Source: an uncultured Clostridia bacterium
Lineage (GTDB): Bacteria; Bacillota; Clostridia; Christensenellales; Aristaeellaceae
NCBI GenBank assembly: GCA_934621485.1
Contig: CAKTUS010000002.1
Span: forward strand, 25,650-89,649
DNA: 64,000 nucleotides
Direction: 5' to 3'
The position numbers and the translations under genes were made by a program. This document shows positions 41,931-50,908 of the stretch, one piece after another. Below the pieces are notes generated by a model. That model saw only the letters and a program-made list of their open reading frames with translations. It was not told the origin of the DNA and did not search any database. Position 1 is the first letter of the stretch, and the number at the start of each line of letters is the position of its first letter.

Positions 41931-42830
41931 ATGACTCGAAAACAAAAGCTGATCGCTCTGTTTCTTACTGCAAGCTTAACCGCAAGCCACAGCGCGCTGG
42001 CTTCTACCGGCGCTCCTACATCGCAATTCGGCTTTAAGGGATGGCCCTATCGCAACAATTCCTGTCAAACGCCGTCGGAAACGCCCAAGGGAACCTGCCC
42101 CACTGTGCAACCGGCGCAGCCAAGCGTCGCTCCTACGGTGCTGCCTGCGGAAACGCCTCGCGCTACCGCCGCGCCCTGTCCGACTGTTTCGGAAGCCACC
42201 GTTTGCCCAACGGAAGCGCCTACGCCAACCCCGGCGTCTGAAACGCCGCTGCCGACCCCTACGGCGGAACCAACCGCTACGGCCGTATCCACGCCAACCG
42301 CTACGCCGGTTCAAACCCCTGCGGCAACGCCCCGTCCAACCGCTACCAAACAGCCCTCCGCAACGCCCACGCAAACGCCTGAAATCACCAAAAATCCTGG
42401 AGAAACGGCATCCCCGCCCTCCACAGACGAAGATTATACTACGGATTCCATAACGGCGCAAGAAGAAATTGCATTTCTTTTACTAAATCAGGACAGAAGT
42501 GCCAACGGCCTTTCCGGCCTGACCGTAGACCCGGCGCTCTGTGAGCTGGCCCGTAAAAAAAGCCAGGATATGCGCGACAACCATTACTTCGCCCACACCT
42601 CTCCCACCTATGGGAGCGCCTCTCAAATGCTCAAAACCTTTGGCTACGCCTTTACCTCTGTAGGAGAAAACATCGCCCATCATGCCACAGTGGAAAAAGC
42701 GCAGGCCGCCTTCATGAGCAGCAGCGGCCACCGGCAAAACATTTTGGGCAGTCAGTGGACCAAAATGGGCGTAGGCGTGTGCTATGACAGCCAGGGGTAT
42801 GTGTACGTAACGCAGTTGTTTGTACGCTGA
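41931..42830 (+). CDS. Secreted CAP/SCP-domain protein (YkwD type) with Pro/Thr linker
   Basis: 299 residues, ATG behind TTGGAGGTGCACC. Signal peptide residues 1-24 (ends ALA). Residues about 45-168 are a P/T/A-rich low-complexity linker that probably reaches across the wall. Residues about 175-299 are a CAP domain: AFLLLNQDRSANGLSGLTVDP, CELARKKSQDM, HYFAHTSPTYGS, SVGENIAHH, and SSGHRQNILGSQWTKMGVG. The usual His and Glu residues are present. Clostridial and Bacillus relatives are secreted or spore-associated; their activity is unclear. No LPxTG sorting signal is present. Confidence 0.92.
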   Translation: MTRKQKLIALFLTASLTASHSALASTGAPTSQFGFKGWPYRNNSCQTPSETPKGTCPTVQPAQPSVAPTVLPAETPRATAAPCPTVSEATVCPTEAPTPTPASETPLPTPTAEPTATAVSTPTATPVQTPAATPRPTATKQPSATPTQTPEITKNPGETASPPSTDEDYTTDSITAQEEIAFLLLNQDRSANGLSGLTVDPALCELARKKSQDMRDNHYFAHTSPTYGSASQMLKTFGYAFTSVGENIAHHATVEKAQAAFMSSSGHRQNILGSQWTKMGVGVCYDSQGYVYVTQLFVR

Positions 42831-42835
42831 TGATT

Positions 42836-42868
42836 TTCCGCGCGGGCGTTTCCCACGTCCGCGCGGAA
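42836..42868. terminator. Strong hairpin after the CAP-domain gene
   Basis: TTCCGCGCGG (42836-42845)/CCGCGCGGAA (42859-42868), a GC-rich 10-bp stem right after the stop. There is no clear T run on either side, so termination is likely but not certain. Confidence 0.55.
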
Positions 42869-42877
42869 GAAGCTTCC

Positions 42878-43216
42878 TTAGCGAACGCGCATCCGGCGGG
42901 CAAAGCTGGACGGCTGCCTGCCGGGCCCTGCATAACACGGAAACGACCGCCTGGCGTAGGGATTGCTGCTTACGCCGGCAGCCCGCAGCACGCCTCTGCC
43001 CGCCATGCTGCCGCGAGAACGCACATACGTACTCAGGGCTAATTCCTCCAGAGGCCTGCCGTCCTGTGGCAGGGGCTGAAAGGGATCCTGCGCCGCCTGC
43101 ACATGGGTAAAGCGGTCGGAGAACCGCGGCTCCGCAATGGCCTGTCTTGGAAGGGCGGGCAGCAGCACAGCCTCGCTGATTTGCAGCGCCGGGCGCATCC
43201 AGGGAACACTCTGCAT
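42878..43216 (-). CDS. Hypothetical 112-residue protein
   Basis: Not recognised. The ATG at 43216 has a good ribosome site (AAAGGAG, about 6 nt spacing) and is placed just after a terminator, which favours a real gene. Residues about 1-70 have mixed composition (MQSVPWMRPALQISEAVLL, then FTHVQAAQDPFQPLPQDGR). Residues 72-112 are Arg/Ser/Gly-rich and basic. No signal peptide or membrane segment. The opposite strand also has open frames here, so coding is not certain. Confidence 0.45.
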   Translation of the reverse strand: MQSVPWMRPALQISEAVLLPALPRQAIAEPRFSDRFTHVQAAQDPFQPLPQDGRPLEELALSTYVRSRGSMAGRGVLRAAGVSSNPYARRSFPCYAGPGRQPSSFARRMRVR

Positions 43217-43282
43217 GATCATTCTCCTTTCCTGAAGCATGAATCCAGTGCATCCTATGCGTCTTTCCGAAAAAGAGTGCCT

Positions 43283-43331
43283 AAAAAAACATGCCTGACG
43301 GCTTCCGCTTGAGCGGCGTCAGGCATGTTTT
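43283..43331 (-). terminator. Bidirectional terminator after the HAD phosphatase gene
   Basis: AACATGCCTGACG/CGTCAGGCATGTT with T runs on both sides (TTTTTTT on the minus strand). Confidence 0.88.
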
Positions 43332-43341
43332 GCTTCCTTCG

Positions 43342-43977
43342 TTATTGTTCTTGGCTCATCAGCGCGCCGGCCAGCTGGCTCAGATCCCGAAACCGCAACG
43401 CCACGGGATAATCCGCATAGTATCCCTCCGGATCAAACAGGATGCCTTCCATCCCGGCGTTGCGGCCCGCCTGCACATCAATGGGACGATCGCCAATCAT
43501 GGCGCAGTTTTCCGGTTGTAAGCCGTTGCGGGCCATCAACGCCAGCAGCGCTTCCGGGGATGGTTTGTCAGGAAAACCGTCCGTTCGCAGCACTGCATCG
43601 GAAAACAGGCGCCACAGTCCGTCCTGCTGAAGCTTCTCAATCGCCAAATGGTCCCGATGGGTATACAGGTAATGGCTGAAACCCGCTTCATGCAAGCTTT
43701 CCAGGCATTGCCGAAGATGAGGATAGGGGGCGAACTCACGGTCTGCCGCGTGTTCTCTGGCGAAGGCGGCCATAATGAGCTGCACATCCGTCCCGGCCAA
43801 TGCAGCGCAACGGCTGGCCGCCTCAAACACGGATTTTTTCAGCCAGCGCATAGCGTTTTCCGAAGATACCAGGCCATGCAGGCCCAGCTGATCCAGCGCT
43901 TTCAAAAAAGAACGAAGCACCTCGGGATAGGAGTTGTACAAGGTGCCGTCAAAATCCCAAAACAGGCGCCGAATCAC
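43342..43977 (-). CDS. HAD-family phosphatase
   Basis: 211 residues. A GTG at 43977 starts VIRRLFWDFDGTLYN, overlapping the stop of the upstream CBS-protein gene by 4 nt; GGAAGGCGGCG is the ribosome site. The nucleophile D-x-D is in FWDFDGTLYNSYPEV, motif II in HYLYTHRD, motif III lysine in FPDKPSPEALL, and motif IV in AMIGDRPIDVQAGRNAG. A helical cap lies between. Such HAD enzymes (Gph/YsbA-like) remove phosphate from small metabolites; the substrate is unknown. The gene is coupled to the transporter-like gene. Confidence 0.9.
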   Translation of the reverse strand: MIRRLFWDFDGTLYNSYPEVLRSFLKALDQLGLHGLVSSENAMRWLKKSVFEAASRCAALAGTDVQLIMAAFAREHAADREFAPYPHLRQCLESLHEAGFSHYLYTHRDHLAIEKLQQDGLWRLFSDAVLRTDGFPDKPSPEALLALMARNGLQPENCAMIGDRPIDVQAGRNAGMEGILFDPEGYYADYPVALRFRDLSQLAGALMSQEQ

Positions 43978-45317
43978 TTTTCGCCGCCTTCCTCGGCCGG
44001 AGAGGGCAGAACCTTGCTGACCAACGCCTTTTCCACCCGATGGTCGCAAATGCTCTCCACCTGGATATGCAGCCCGTACATGGTTACCGCAGGCGTACTG
44101 CCCTCCTCCGGGATGCTGGAAAAGGAGCTGAACACCATGCCGCCCAGAGTATCGTATTCCTGATCCAAGGGCAGCTCTACCCCCAGGGTTTCCGACAGGG
44201 TTTCCAAGTCCACCGTACCGTTTACGCGCCACAGGTTGTCGCCCAGTTTTTCGATTTCGTTATCCTCTTTGGGGTCAAACTCATCGTAGATATTCCCGAC
44301 GATTTCCTCCAGCAGGTCTTCCATGGTCACAATACCGCTCATTCCGCCGTATTCATCCACCACCACCGCCAAATGCACCTTTTGCTTTTGCATATTGGAA
44401 AACAGCGTATCTGCCGGCACGGTTTCCGGCACCATGTAAGCGCTTCGAAGCAGCTGGCGCACGGTACGCGGATGCTCCATTTGAGCGTTAAGCAAAAAGT
44501 CGCGGGTGTTTAAGATGCCGATGATATCGTCAATATCCGTATCATACACCGGGAAACGGCTCAAGCCGCTCTCGCGAATGGTTTTCAGGATTTCCTCATT
44601 GCTGTCCCCCACATGCAGGGCCACTACATCCATGCGGTGCACCATCACATCGGCAGCCGTGGTGTTGTTAAACTCAAAAATGTTTTCAATCATGGCGCGT
44701 TCATCCTGCTCGATCGCGCCGGATTCTCCCCCCATGTCCACCATCAGGCGGATTTCCTCTTCCGTTACCTCGTCAGCCGTTTCGTTCGGGTTCACGCCAA
44801 ACAGGCGCAGCGCGCCGTTGGTGCTTACGCTCAAAAGCCACACCAGCGGGGCAAAAAACCTGGATACGCCCAAAATGACGCTGCAGGAAAAATACGCCAC
44901 TTTTTCCGGGTTTTGCAGGGCGATACGCTTGGGTACAAGCTCGCCCAGCACAATCATGAAATAGCTGAGAATGAGCGTAATGACGACCATACACACGGTG
45001 CGCAAAACCGCTGGCGTAAACAGCGTAAAGCCTATGCCCGTCAACCCGTCCGCCAGCTTGGTGGCAAAGCTGTCCGATGCAAAGGCGCTGGCCAGGAACC
45101 CGCTCAGGGTGATGCAAACCTGAATGGTAGACAAAAAACGGGTGGGCGATTCGATCATCTTCAGCAGTTTCTTCGCCTTCGCGCCGCCTTCCTCGGCCTG
45201 TTTGCGAATTTTGTTTTCATTGAGCGATACAACCGCCGTTTCCGTGGCGGCAAAAAATGCGTTGGTCAGAATAAGCGCCGTCTGAAGCAGCAACTGACTG
45301 CCTATGGGGTCGTCCAA
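43974..45317 (-). CDS. CorC/HlyC-type membrane protein with CBS pair
   Basis: 447 residues. A TTG at 45317 follows AAGGAGGG; a longer frame lacks a site. The N-terminal CNNM/DUF21 domain has several membrane helices (ALILTNAFFAATETAVVSL; VVITLILSYFMIVLGELVPKRIAL). Two CBS domains follow (about 205-330: DVMVHRMDVVAL, DDIIGILNTRDFLL and HLAVVVDEYGGMSGIVTMEDLLEEIVG), then a CorC_HlyC domain (about 345-430). Relatives export Mg or Co/other cations or act as regulators. Older names call these hemolysins. Confidence 0.92.
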   Translation of the reverse strand: MDDPIGSQLLLQTALILTNAFFAATETAVVSLNENKIRKQAEEGGAKAKKLLKMIESPTRFLSTIQVCITLSGFLASAFASDSFATKLADGLTGIGFTLFTPAVLRTVCMVVITLILSYFMIVLGELVPKRIALQNPEKVAYFSCSVILGVSRFFAPLVWLLSVSTNGALRLFGVNPNETADEVTEEEIRLMVDMGGESGAIEQDERAMIENIFEFNNTTAADVMVHRMDVVALHVGDSNEEILKTIRESGLSRFPVYDTDIDDIIGILNTRDFLLNAQMEHPRTVRQLLRSAYMVPETVPADTLFSNMQKQKVHLAVVVDEYGGMSGIVTMEDLLEEIVGNIYDEFDPKEDNEIEKLGDNLWRVNGTVDLETLSETLGVELPLDQEYDTLGGMVFSSFSSIPEEGSTPAVTMYGLHIQVESICDHRVEKALVSKVLPSPAEEGGEK

Positions 45318-45394
45318 GAAAATACCCTCCTTATTGGGTGCGGCGAACCGCAAGATGGTTTATTATAGCATGAAGCAGGAAAAAATGCACCTGT

Positions 45395-46441
45395 TTATTT
45401 GTCGGAAGTGCTCATGATGGCCAGGTTCAGCGTAAAAGTATCCTCCCCATCCCGCAGTTTTCGAGCCATCACCAGCAGGCGCTTGTTTTCATCACTGCCT
45501 ACGCAGGTGGACAAAGTCAGCAAACGGTCGCCTGGCTCCACCTCCACATTGCAGCGATAATGGGACAGCGCCTCCGCCTTTTTCACATATTCTGTAAACG
45601 CCTCCACTCTGGAAAAGCGGCTGTAACTCCAAAAAGGCAAATAATCCGATTGGCCGGCCCGAATATCCACTTCGCAAACGGCAAAAATCACATAGGTGCC
45701 GTTTTCATAAATGGTATTAAACTCAATGAAGGGATGGGCGCGATAGAAGGAGGCGTCCTTTACCTTGTACATTTTCAGCGCGCCAAACATGGCGCCCTCT
45801 TTCATGTTATGTCCATGCACCACCATTTGCGTGGGCACTTTTTTCAAATCACAGCTTTCGTCCAGAAACAGCGCGCCGGTCAGGCTTTGCTGCCCAAGCG
45901 CATTGTGGGTCAAATAGTAGCTGTTATCGCGCTGCACCACACATTCCGCCAGCACGCCGTCAATTTTCAAATAGGCCACGATATCGCGATTCTGCTTTTG
46001 CAATTCGTAAAACGAGGAGGCCACGCGCAACGATCGGTTGCCCGCGTATTCCGTAGGCCATAGGGTTTCGGGCCCCGGTGTGGGCGTGGGGGCCGCCGTG
46101 ACCGCAGCGGCGGCCAGTGGCTGCTGCGTAGCGGCAGGGGCAGGGCTGGGAGTGGGCGTCTGCGTGGGAGTCTGCGTTTCCTCCTGCTGGCTTTGTTCAT
46201 AGAGATTCACCAGCTCCGCGCCTACTTTTTTGGAAGCGGCAATGCCTGCATAGTAACGAATCAGCAGGGTTGCGCAGGTCACAAACACAATGGCGCATGC
46301 AGCCATTCCCAACCAAAACAAGCGGGTATGCGCCTGCTTGGGCGAACGTTTTTTGGCTTTTTGCGGCTGATTTTCTACATATTGGGTCTGCGGATAGTAA
46401 CCAACCCGCTGCTGGCGATGCTCCGGCTGCTTCAAACGCAA
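45395..46441 (-). CDS. srtB: Class B sortase with extended membrane-proximal linker
   Basis: 348 residues. It starts with TTG at 46441 behind AGAAAGGAGCGGA. Cytosolic N-terminus, one transmembrane helix (about 42-64, LGMAACAIVFVTCATLLI), then a T/P/A-rich linker (about 90-125) before the catalytic barrel. The class B motifs are present: catalytic His in VVHGHNMKEG, Cys in LLTLSTCVGS, and Arg in RLLVMARKL. The N-terminal helix of the domain has VAYLKIDGV. Sortase B transpeptidases attach NPxTG-type proteins to the wall. No substrate with a sorting signal is in the window. Confidence 0.92.
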   Translation of the reverse strand: MRLKQPEHRQQRVGYYPQTQYVENQPQKAKKRSPKQAHTRLFWLGMAACAIVFVTCATLLIRYYAGIAASKKVGAELVNLYEQSQQEETQTPTQTPTPSPAPAATQQPLAAAAVTAAPTPTPGPETLWPTEYAGNRSLRVASSFYELQKQNRDIVAYLKIDGVLAECVVQRDNSYYLTHNALGQQSLTGALFLDESCDLKKVPTQMVVHGHNMKEGAMFGALKMYKVKDASFYRAHPFIEFNTIYENGTYVIFAVCEVDIRAGQSDYLPFWSYSRFSRVEAFTEYVKKAEALSHYRCNVEVEPGDRLLTLSTCVGSDENKRLLVMARKLRDGEDTFTLNLAIMSTSDK

Positions 46442-46527
46442 TCCGCTCCTTTCTGATAAAAGCTTTTTCTATTATAATACCGCCGCTTTCAAAAGTCTAC
46501 GTTTTCAAAAAGAATCTTCCAAAACCC

Positions 46528-46556
46528 TTGCGTTTTGCGAAGCAGTCATGTAAAAT
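46528..46556 (+). promoter_or_regulatory. Promoter of the SRP RNA
   Basis: Plus strand: -35 TTGCGT (46528-46533), 17-bp spacer, -10 TAAAAT (46551-46556), about 7 nt before the RNA start. Confidence 0.75.
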
Positions 46557-46562
46557 AGATGA

Positions 46563-46697
46563 GCCAAGTATATGATGACGGTTGAGTCCTGTGCGATTTC
46601 AGCGCGTGAACCCTGTCAGGTCCGGAAGGAAGCAGCAGTAAGCGCAGTCTGGAATGTGCTGCGGGGTTGCTCTGCCTGAGTATGCTTGGTTTTTTTC
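46563..46697 (+). ncRNA. ffs: Signal recognition particle RNA, small bacterial (4.5S) type
   Basis: The conserved domain IV is clear: GTCAGGTCCGGAAGGAAGCA (46615-46634) and GCAGTAAGCGCAGTCTG. This is the GGAA-tetraloop hairpin with asymmetric loop that binds Ffh. Outer strands pair (CCAAG at 46564-46568 with CTTGG at 46685-46689), and a T run follows at 46690. The form is a short hairpin with no Alu domain, unlike the 6S-like RNA of Bacillus. No ffh is adjacent. Ends are placed by pairing and may be off by a few bases. Confidence 0.93.
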
Positions 46698-46719
46698 TTG
46701 CACAAGGGAGGGCTGAAAC

Positions 46720-47091
46720 ATGAGCGGTACATCCGTCAGCCGTTACGCTAAAGGCATTATGGGAGAGGATGCAGCCTGCGCTTACCTGTGCGGCCAGGGC
46801 ATGCGGACGGTGTGCCGCCGCTATCGGGGCGGCGGAGGCGAAATTGACCTGATTATGCTGGATGGCGACATACTGGCGCTGGTGGAGGTAAAAACCCGGG
46901 AAAAGGGCAATTGGCAAACGGCCCAATGGGCCGTAACCCCCGCGAAGCAGCGGCGCATCATCAACGCTGCCCGCGCCTATTTGGGCCAGCATCCCGAGCA
47001 CGGCGACCGTTTGATTCGCTTTGATGTGGTAACAGTTGCGCCGGACGGCGTTTGTCATCTTCCCAACGCATTTTCGGGAACAGAGTGGTAA
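46720..47091 (+). CDS. yraN: YraN/UPF0102 family nuclease-like protein
   Basis: 123 residues, ATG behind AAGGGAGGG. The family resembles endonucleases and Holliday-junction-resolvase folds: GIMGEDAACAYLCGQGMRTV, then the E-x-D...E-x-K site GGGGEIDLIMLDGDILALVEVKTR. KQRRIINAARAYL follows. Function unknown; by fold it may cut branched or damaged DNA. It starts about 23 nt after the end of the SRP RNA T run. Confidence 0.92.
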   Translation: MSGTSVSRYAKGIMGEDAACAYLCGQGMRTVCRRYRGGGGEIDLIMLDGDILALVEVKTREKGNWQTAQWAVTPAKQRRIINAARAYLGQHPEHGDRLIRFDVVTVAPDGVCHLPNAFSGTEW

Positions 47092-47302
47092 ACCGCCTTT
47101 TATCCGGGTTTTCGATTTCGTGTGCAATGACAACTCGTCCGGCAGATGAAAGATTGCTTTGTTTTGGGAAAGGAAACCGCAGGCCGCCGGGGGATGGGAA
47201 TATAACAACCGCTTGCTGCGCATGGCCAGAGTATTGCCTTTGAGAAACACTGCAAACCCAGTCCTCCAGTTTTTTCGAGAGCAAAAGTATCTGCCCTGCG
47301 TT

Positions 47303-49411
47303 CTATTCTCCCTTTCGCTGAAAGGTTACCCGGCCGTTCTGATAGCGCAGCGTGCCGGTGGAGCCACGCACGCTGCCATCCGAAGCATTCAGCAGCGCTC
47401 TGACGATTTTGGCGTTCAATTCCGGCCCGCCGGCCCCTACAACTGCGTTTTTCCACAGGGTAAAGCTACAGCCTTCCCGCCAACGGGAGCAGCCGAACGC
47501 CTTGCTGTTTTCTGTTATTTTTCCCCGTCCACACAAGGGGCAGGGAAGCTCCATCTGCTTTGACGAGCGTTTTTTCCCCTTTGTTCGCCGCTGTTCGGCT
47601 TCAAAGGGAACCGGCGGCGCCTGGTTTGCCGCGTATTCCACCAGGAAAGCAGCCAGGCGACGAATCCCGTCCAAAAAGCGGCTTTCATCTCCTGTTCCCC
47701 GAGCGATTTTTTCCAGCGCAAGCTCCCACTTGCCGGTTGTCTCCGGCGAGGCGATGTCCGGCGGCACCGCCTCAATGAGCCGAACGCCTTTTGGCGTGGC
47801 CAGAATTTGCCGCCCCTTGCGCCTGGCGTAGCCTACGGCAATCAATCGTTCGATGATGGCGGCCCGGGTGGCCGGCGTGCCCAAGGAGCAGCCTCTCATT
47901 TGCTCCCGTAGTTCTTCATCCTCAAACTGGCGGCCTGCGTGTTCCATTTCCGAAAGCAGACTGGCGTCGGTATGCTCCTTGGGCGGTTTGGTTTGGTCGC
48001 TTTTCACCTGCGTTTTGGCAACGGTACGTTCCTCCCCCTTGCGCAAGGGAGGCAGCTGGGCTTCCTCTTCCTTTTTATCCTTCTGCTTGGGCTGGTGGTC
48101 CCGGTAGACCGCCTTAAAGCCCTCTTGTAAAACAGCGACTCCATTTGACAAAAATCGTTCTCCCTCGCTTTCTGTAACCACGCGGATTGCGTTGTACACA
48201 TAGGGAGGGTAAAACGCCGCGACAACCCGGCGGGCAATCAAATCAAACAGCTTGGCTTCCTCTGGGGTCAAGGCGTCAAGGTTCGCTTTTTTTCCCGTTG
48301 GAATGATGGCGTGGTGATCCGTCAGTTTCGCGTCGTCAAAAATACGCCTGGTCATAGGAACGGGTTTTTCCAGCAAAGGCGCGGCCAACTCGTTCAGCGG
48401 CGGCGGCAGCGACGCCCAGGCTTTTTTTACCGACGGGCCCATATCATGAGACAGATACCGGCTATCCGTGCGAGGGTAAGTAATCAGTTTGCGCTTTTCA
48501 TATAGGCTCTGAGCGGTTTTCAGGGTTTTGTCCGCCGTAAAGCCCAAAAGGTTGCTCGCCTCCCGCTGCAAAGTGGTCAGATCATACAGTTGCGGCGGCG
48601 CTTCCCGCTTTTCCTCCTGCGTAACGGAGAGCACGCATGCCTTTTGGCCCCGCACCTTATCCGCAATGGCCTGCGCCTGCTCCTGGGTTTTGATTTTTTT
48701 GACAAAACCCGGTTGCTGGCCGTCGAACCACGTCCCCTGATAATCCTGAAAGCCGGCCAGCACCAGAAAATATGGTTCCGGCTGAAAACTGTCTATTTCC
48801 CTGCGCCGCTTCACCAGCAGGTTTAGCGTAGGCGTTTGCACCCGGCCAACGGACAGCAGTACATCGTAGCGCAGCGTAAAAGCCCGGCTGGCGTTCATGC
48901 CCACCAGCCAATCCGCCTCCGAACGGCAACGCGCACTTTGATATAAGCTGTCATACTCGCTGCCGGGGCGCAGGCTGGCAAAGCCGCTGCGAATGGCCTC
49001 GTCGGTCATGGAAGAAATCCACAGCCGCTGAAAAGGCTTTTGGCAACCCGCCATTTGATAAATGTAGCGAAAAATGAGTTCGCCTTCCCGACCGGAGTCG
49101 GTAGCGCAAATCACGCGGTCCGTTTCCCTGCCATTCATCAGTTTCTTGACAATGGCAAACTGTTTTCGGGTTTTGGGCAACACCTTCAACGCCATTTGCT
49201 GTGGCAAAATCGGCAAATCCTCCCTGCGCCAGCGCTTATAGCGTTCGTCCAGTTCTTCCGGCTCCTGCAGGCTGACCAAATGACCAATGGCCCAGGTTAC
49301 TACATAGCCGTTGCCCCGCAGGCATCCCTCTCCACCTGTCTTTGCTCCCAGCACCCTGGCAATATCCCGTGCCACGGAAGGCTTTTCCGCCACTACCAGC
49401 GTATCCGCCAT
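47303..49411 (-). CDS. topB: DNA topoisomerase III
   Basis: 702 residues. The Toprim domain starts DTLVVAEKPSVARDIARVLG and includes ATDSGREGELIFRYIY. The catalytic tyrosine is in KLITYPRTDSRYLSHDM (about 310-326). VGMNASRAFTLRYD and SVGRVQTPTLNLLV are type IA signatures. A zinc-knuckle C-terminus is present (CPLCGRGKITENSKAFGCS, with one later Cys). The enzyme decatenates DNA and relaxes negative supercoils in single-strand steps. Chromosomal copies are common in Firmicutes, but plasmid or conjugative forms also exist; no such element is visible here. Confidence 0.95.
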   Translation of the reverse strand: MADTLVVAEKPSVARDIARVLGAKTGGEGCLRGNGYVVTWAIGHLVSLQEPEELDERYKRWRREDLPILPQQMALKVLPKTRKQFAIVKKLMNGRETDRVICATDSGREGELIFRYIYQMAGCQKPFQRLWISSMTDEAIRSGFASLRPGSEYDSLYQSARCRSEADWLVGMNASRAFTLRYDVLLSVGRVQTPTLNLLVKRRREIDSFQPEPYFLVLAGFQDYQGTWFDGQQPGFVKKIKTQEQAQAIADKVRGQKACVLSVTQEEKREAPPQLYDLTTLQREASNLLGFTADKTLKTAQSLYEKRKLITYPRTDSRYLSHDMGPSVKKAWASLPPPLNELAAPLLEKPVPMTRRIFDDAKLTDHHAIIPTGKKANLDALTPEEAKLFDLIARRVVAAFYPPYVYNAIRVVTESEGERFLSNGVAVLQEGFKAVYRDHQPKQKDKKEEEAQLPPLRKGEERTVAKTQVKSDQTKPPKEHTDASLLSEMEHAGRQFEDEELREQMRGCSLGTPATRAAIIERLIAVGYARRKGRQILATPKGVRLIEAVPPDIASPETTGKWELALEKIARGTGDESRFLDGIRRLAAFLVEYAANQAPPVPFEAEQRRTKGKKRSSKQMELPCPLCGRGKITENSKAFGCSRWREGCSFTLWKNAVVGAGGPELNAKIVRALLNASDGSVRGSTGTLRYQNGRVTFQRKGE

Positions 49412-49440
49412 TGCACATGCTCCTTTATTCCCGGTAGATA

Positions 49441-49473
49441 GAAAGAAGAGGCGACCGGCTGGCCGCCTCTTCT
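49441..49473 (-). terminator. Terminator of the sodium-pump decarboxylase operon
   Basis: AGAAGAGGCG/CGCCTCTTCT hairpin just after the operon's last stop; on the minus strand TTTCTATC follows, a weak T run. Confidence 0.6.
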
Positions 49474-49483
49474 GCTGCCGTCA

Positions 49484-50884
49484 TCAGACGGGCATCGTCT
49501 TTTCTTCCTTGTTGAGCATGGTGCTGTCCACACCCAGCTGCTTCGCCTGACGGTACTGGAAGTACTTGATGGCAACCTGAGGGAACAGGGCGTAGCTGAG
49601 CACGTCCTCTTCCTGCTGATAGTAGTCGCGGATTTCCTCGCGATACTTGTCAAGCTCAGGCGGGATATCGTCGGCAGGACGATGGGTGATGACCTTGTCG
49701 TCGCCGATGCACTTCTTGCGCACTTCTTCATTCACCTCGGCGGGCAGACGGCCGTATTCGCCGCGCAGCAGTCCCTTGGATTCCTTGGTGACCATCTTGT
49801 AGCGCTCGCCGCTCAGCACGTTCATCACAGCCTGCGTGCCGACAATCTGGCTGGTGGGGGTTACCAGAGGCGGATAGCCAAAGTCCTTGCGCACACGCGG
49901 CACCTCGGCCAGCACGTCGTAGTACTTATCCATGGCGTTCGCCTGCTTCAGCTGGCCAATCAGGTTGGACAGCATGCCGCCGGGCACCTGGTACAGCAAG
50001 GTGTTGGCGTCGGTAGACAGCACGCGGGCAGGATCGCGCCAGCCAGCCTTGGTCAGGTCGGCGGCAACCGTGCGGAAGTAAGCGGCAATCTCGGTCAGCG
50101 CCTTCAGGTCCAGACCGGTGTCGTACTCGGTGCCCTGCAGCGTAGCCACCATCGACTCGGTGGTGGGCTGGGAGGTGCCGTTGCCCAGGGGGCTCAAGCA
50201 GGTATCAATCACGTCCACGCCCGCTTCCACAGCCTTGAGCAAGGTCATGGCGCCGGTACCGGTGGTATCGTGGGTGTGCAGCACGATGGGCAGATTGGTT
50301 TCCGCCTTCAGCCGCTTAATCAGGCTGTAGGCTGCATAGGGCAGCAGCAGGTTCGCCATATCCTTGATGCAGATGATATCGGCGCCCATTTCGGCAATCT
50401 GGCCGGCCAGCTTCACGAAGTAATCCTCGGTATGGACGGGGCTGATGGTATAGCTCATGGCCACTTCCGCAGTGCCGCCATATTTTTTGGTGGCTTTTAC
50501 GGCGGTTTCCATGTTGCGCAGGTCGTTCAGAGCGTCGAAGCAGCGAATAATGTCGATGCCGTTTTCAATGCTCTTTTTGACAAAGAAGTCTACCACGTCG
50601 TCCGCATAATGCTTGTAGCCCAGAATGTTCTGGCCGCGCAGCAGCATTTGCAGCTTGGTGTTGGGCATGCCCTTGCGCAGGGTGCGCAGGCGTTCCCAGG
50701 GGTCTTCATTCAGGAAGCGCAGGCAGCTGTCGAAGGTAGCGCCGCCCCAGCACTCCAGAGAATAATAACCAATTTTGTCCAGTTGGCTGAACATAGGCGC
50801 CATCTGGGCGGTGGTCATGCGCGTTGCAGCCTGGCTCTGGTGGCCGTCGCGCAGGATGGTATCTGTAATTCCAACCTTAGCCAT
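49484..50884 (-). CDS. oadA: Pyruvate/oxaloacetate carboxyltransferase (OadA/PycB, no biotin domain)
   Basis: 466 residues. The TIM-barrel carboxyltransferase starts ITDTILRDGHQSQAATRM (family DxTLRDxHQS), with YYSLECWGGATFDSCLRFL, the metal-site lysine in IICIKDMANLLLP, and LHTHDTTGTGAMTLL. The PYC_OADA domain has TPTSQIVGTQAVMNVLSGERY. It moves CO2 between biotin and oxaloacetate/pyruvate. It lacks the C-terminal biotinyl domain of full OadA; the separate biotin carrier encoded two genes upstream supplies it. It is the last gene of the operon. Confidence 0.94.
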   Translation of the reverse strand: MAKVGITDTILRDGHQSQAATRMTTAQMAPMFSQLDKIGYYSLECWGGATFDSCLRFLNEDPWERLRTLRKGMPNTKLQMLLRGQNILGYKHYADDVVDFFVKKSIENGIDIIRCFDALNDLRNMETAVKATKKYGGTAEVAMSYTISPVHTEDYFVKLAGQIAEMGADIICIKDMANLLLPYAAYSLIKRLKAETNLPIVLHTHDTTGTGAMTLLKAVEAGVDVIDTCLSPLGNGTSQPTTESMVATLQGTEYDTGLDLKALTEIAAYFRTVAADLTKAGWRDPARVLSTDANTLLYQVPGGMLSNLIGQLKQANAMDKYYDVLAEVPRVRKDFGYPPLVTPTSQIVGTQAVMNVLSGERYKMVTKESKGLLRGEYGRLPAEVNEEVRKKCIGDDKVITHRPADDIPPELDKYREEIRDYYQQEEDVLSYALFPQVAIKYFQYRQAKQLGVDSTMLNKEEKTMPV

Positions 50885-50908
50885 TCTTTTTCACCTCTTC
50901 TAAAACGA

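Noticed and set aside
42065..42400. Repetitive stretch considered as a CRISPR array or tandem repeat
   Set aside because: The repeats are codons of a Pro/Thr/Ala-rich linker in the CAP-domain protein, with no constant repeat and spacer lengths.
47092..47302. Possible gene between yraN and topB
   Set aside because: Short frames lack ribosome sites and recognisable motifs; I see nothing in this stretch.
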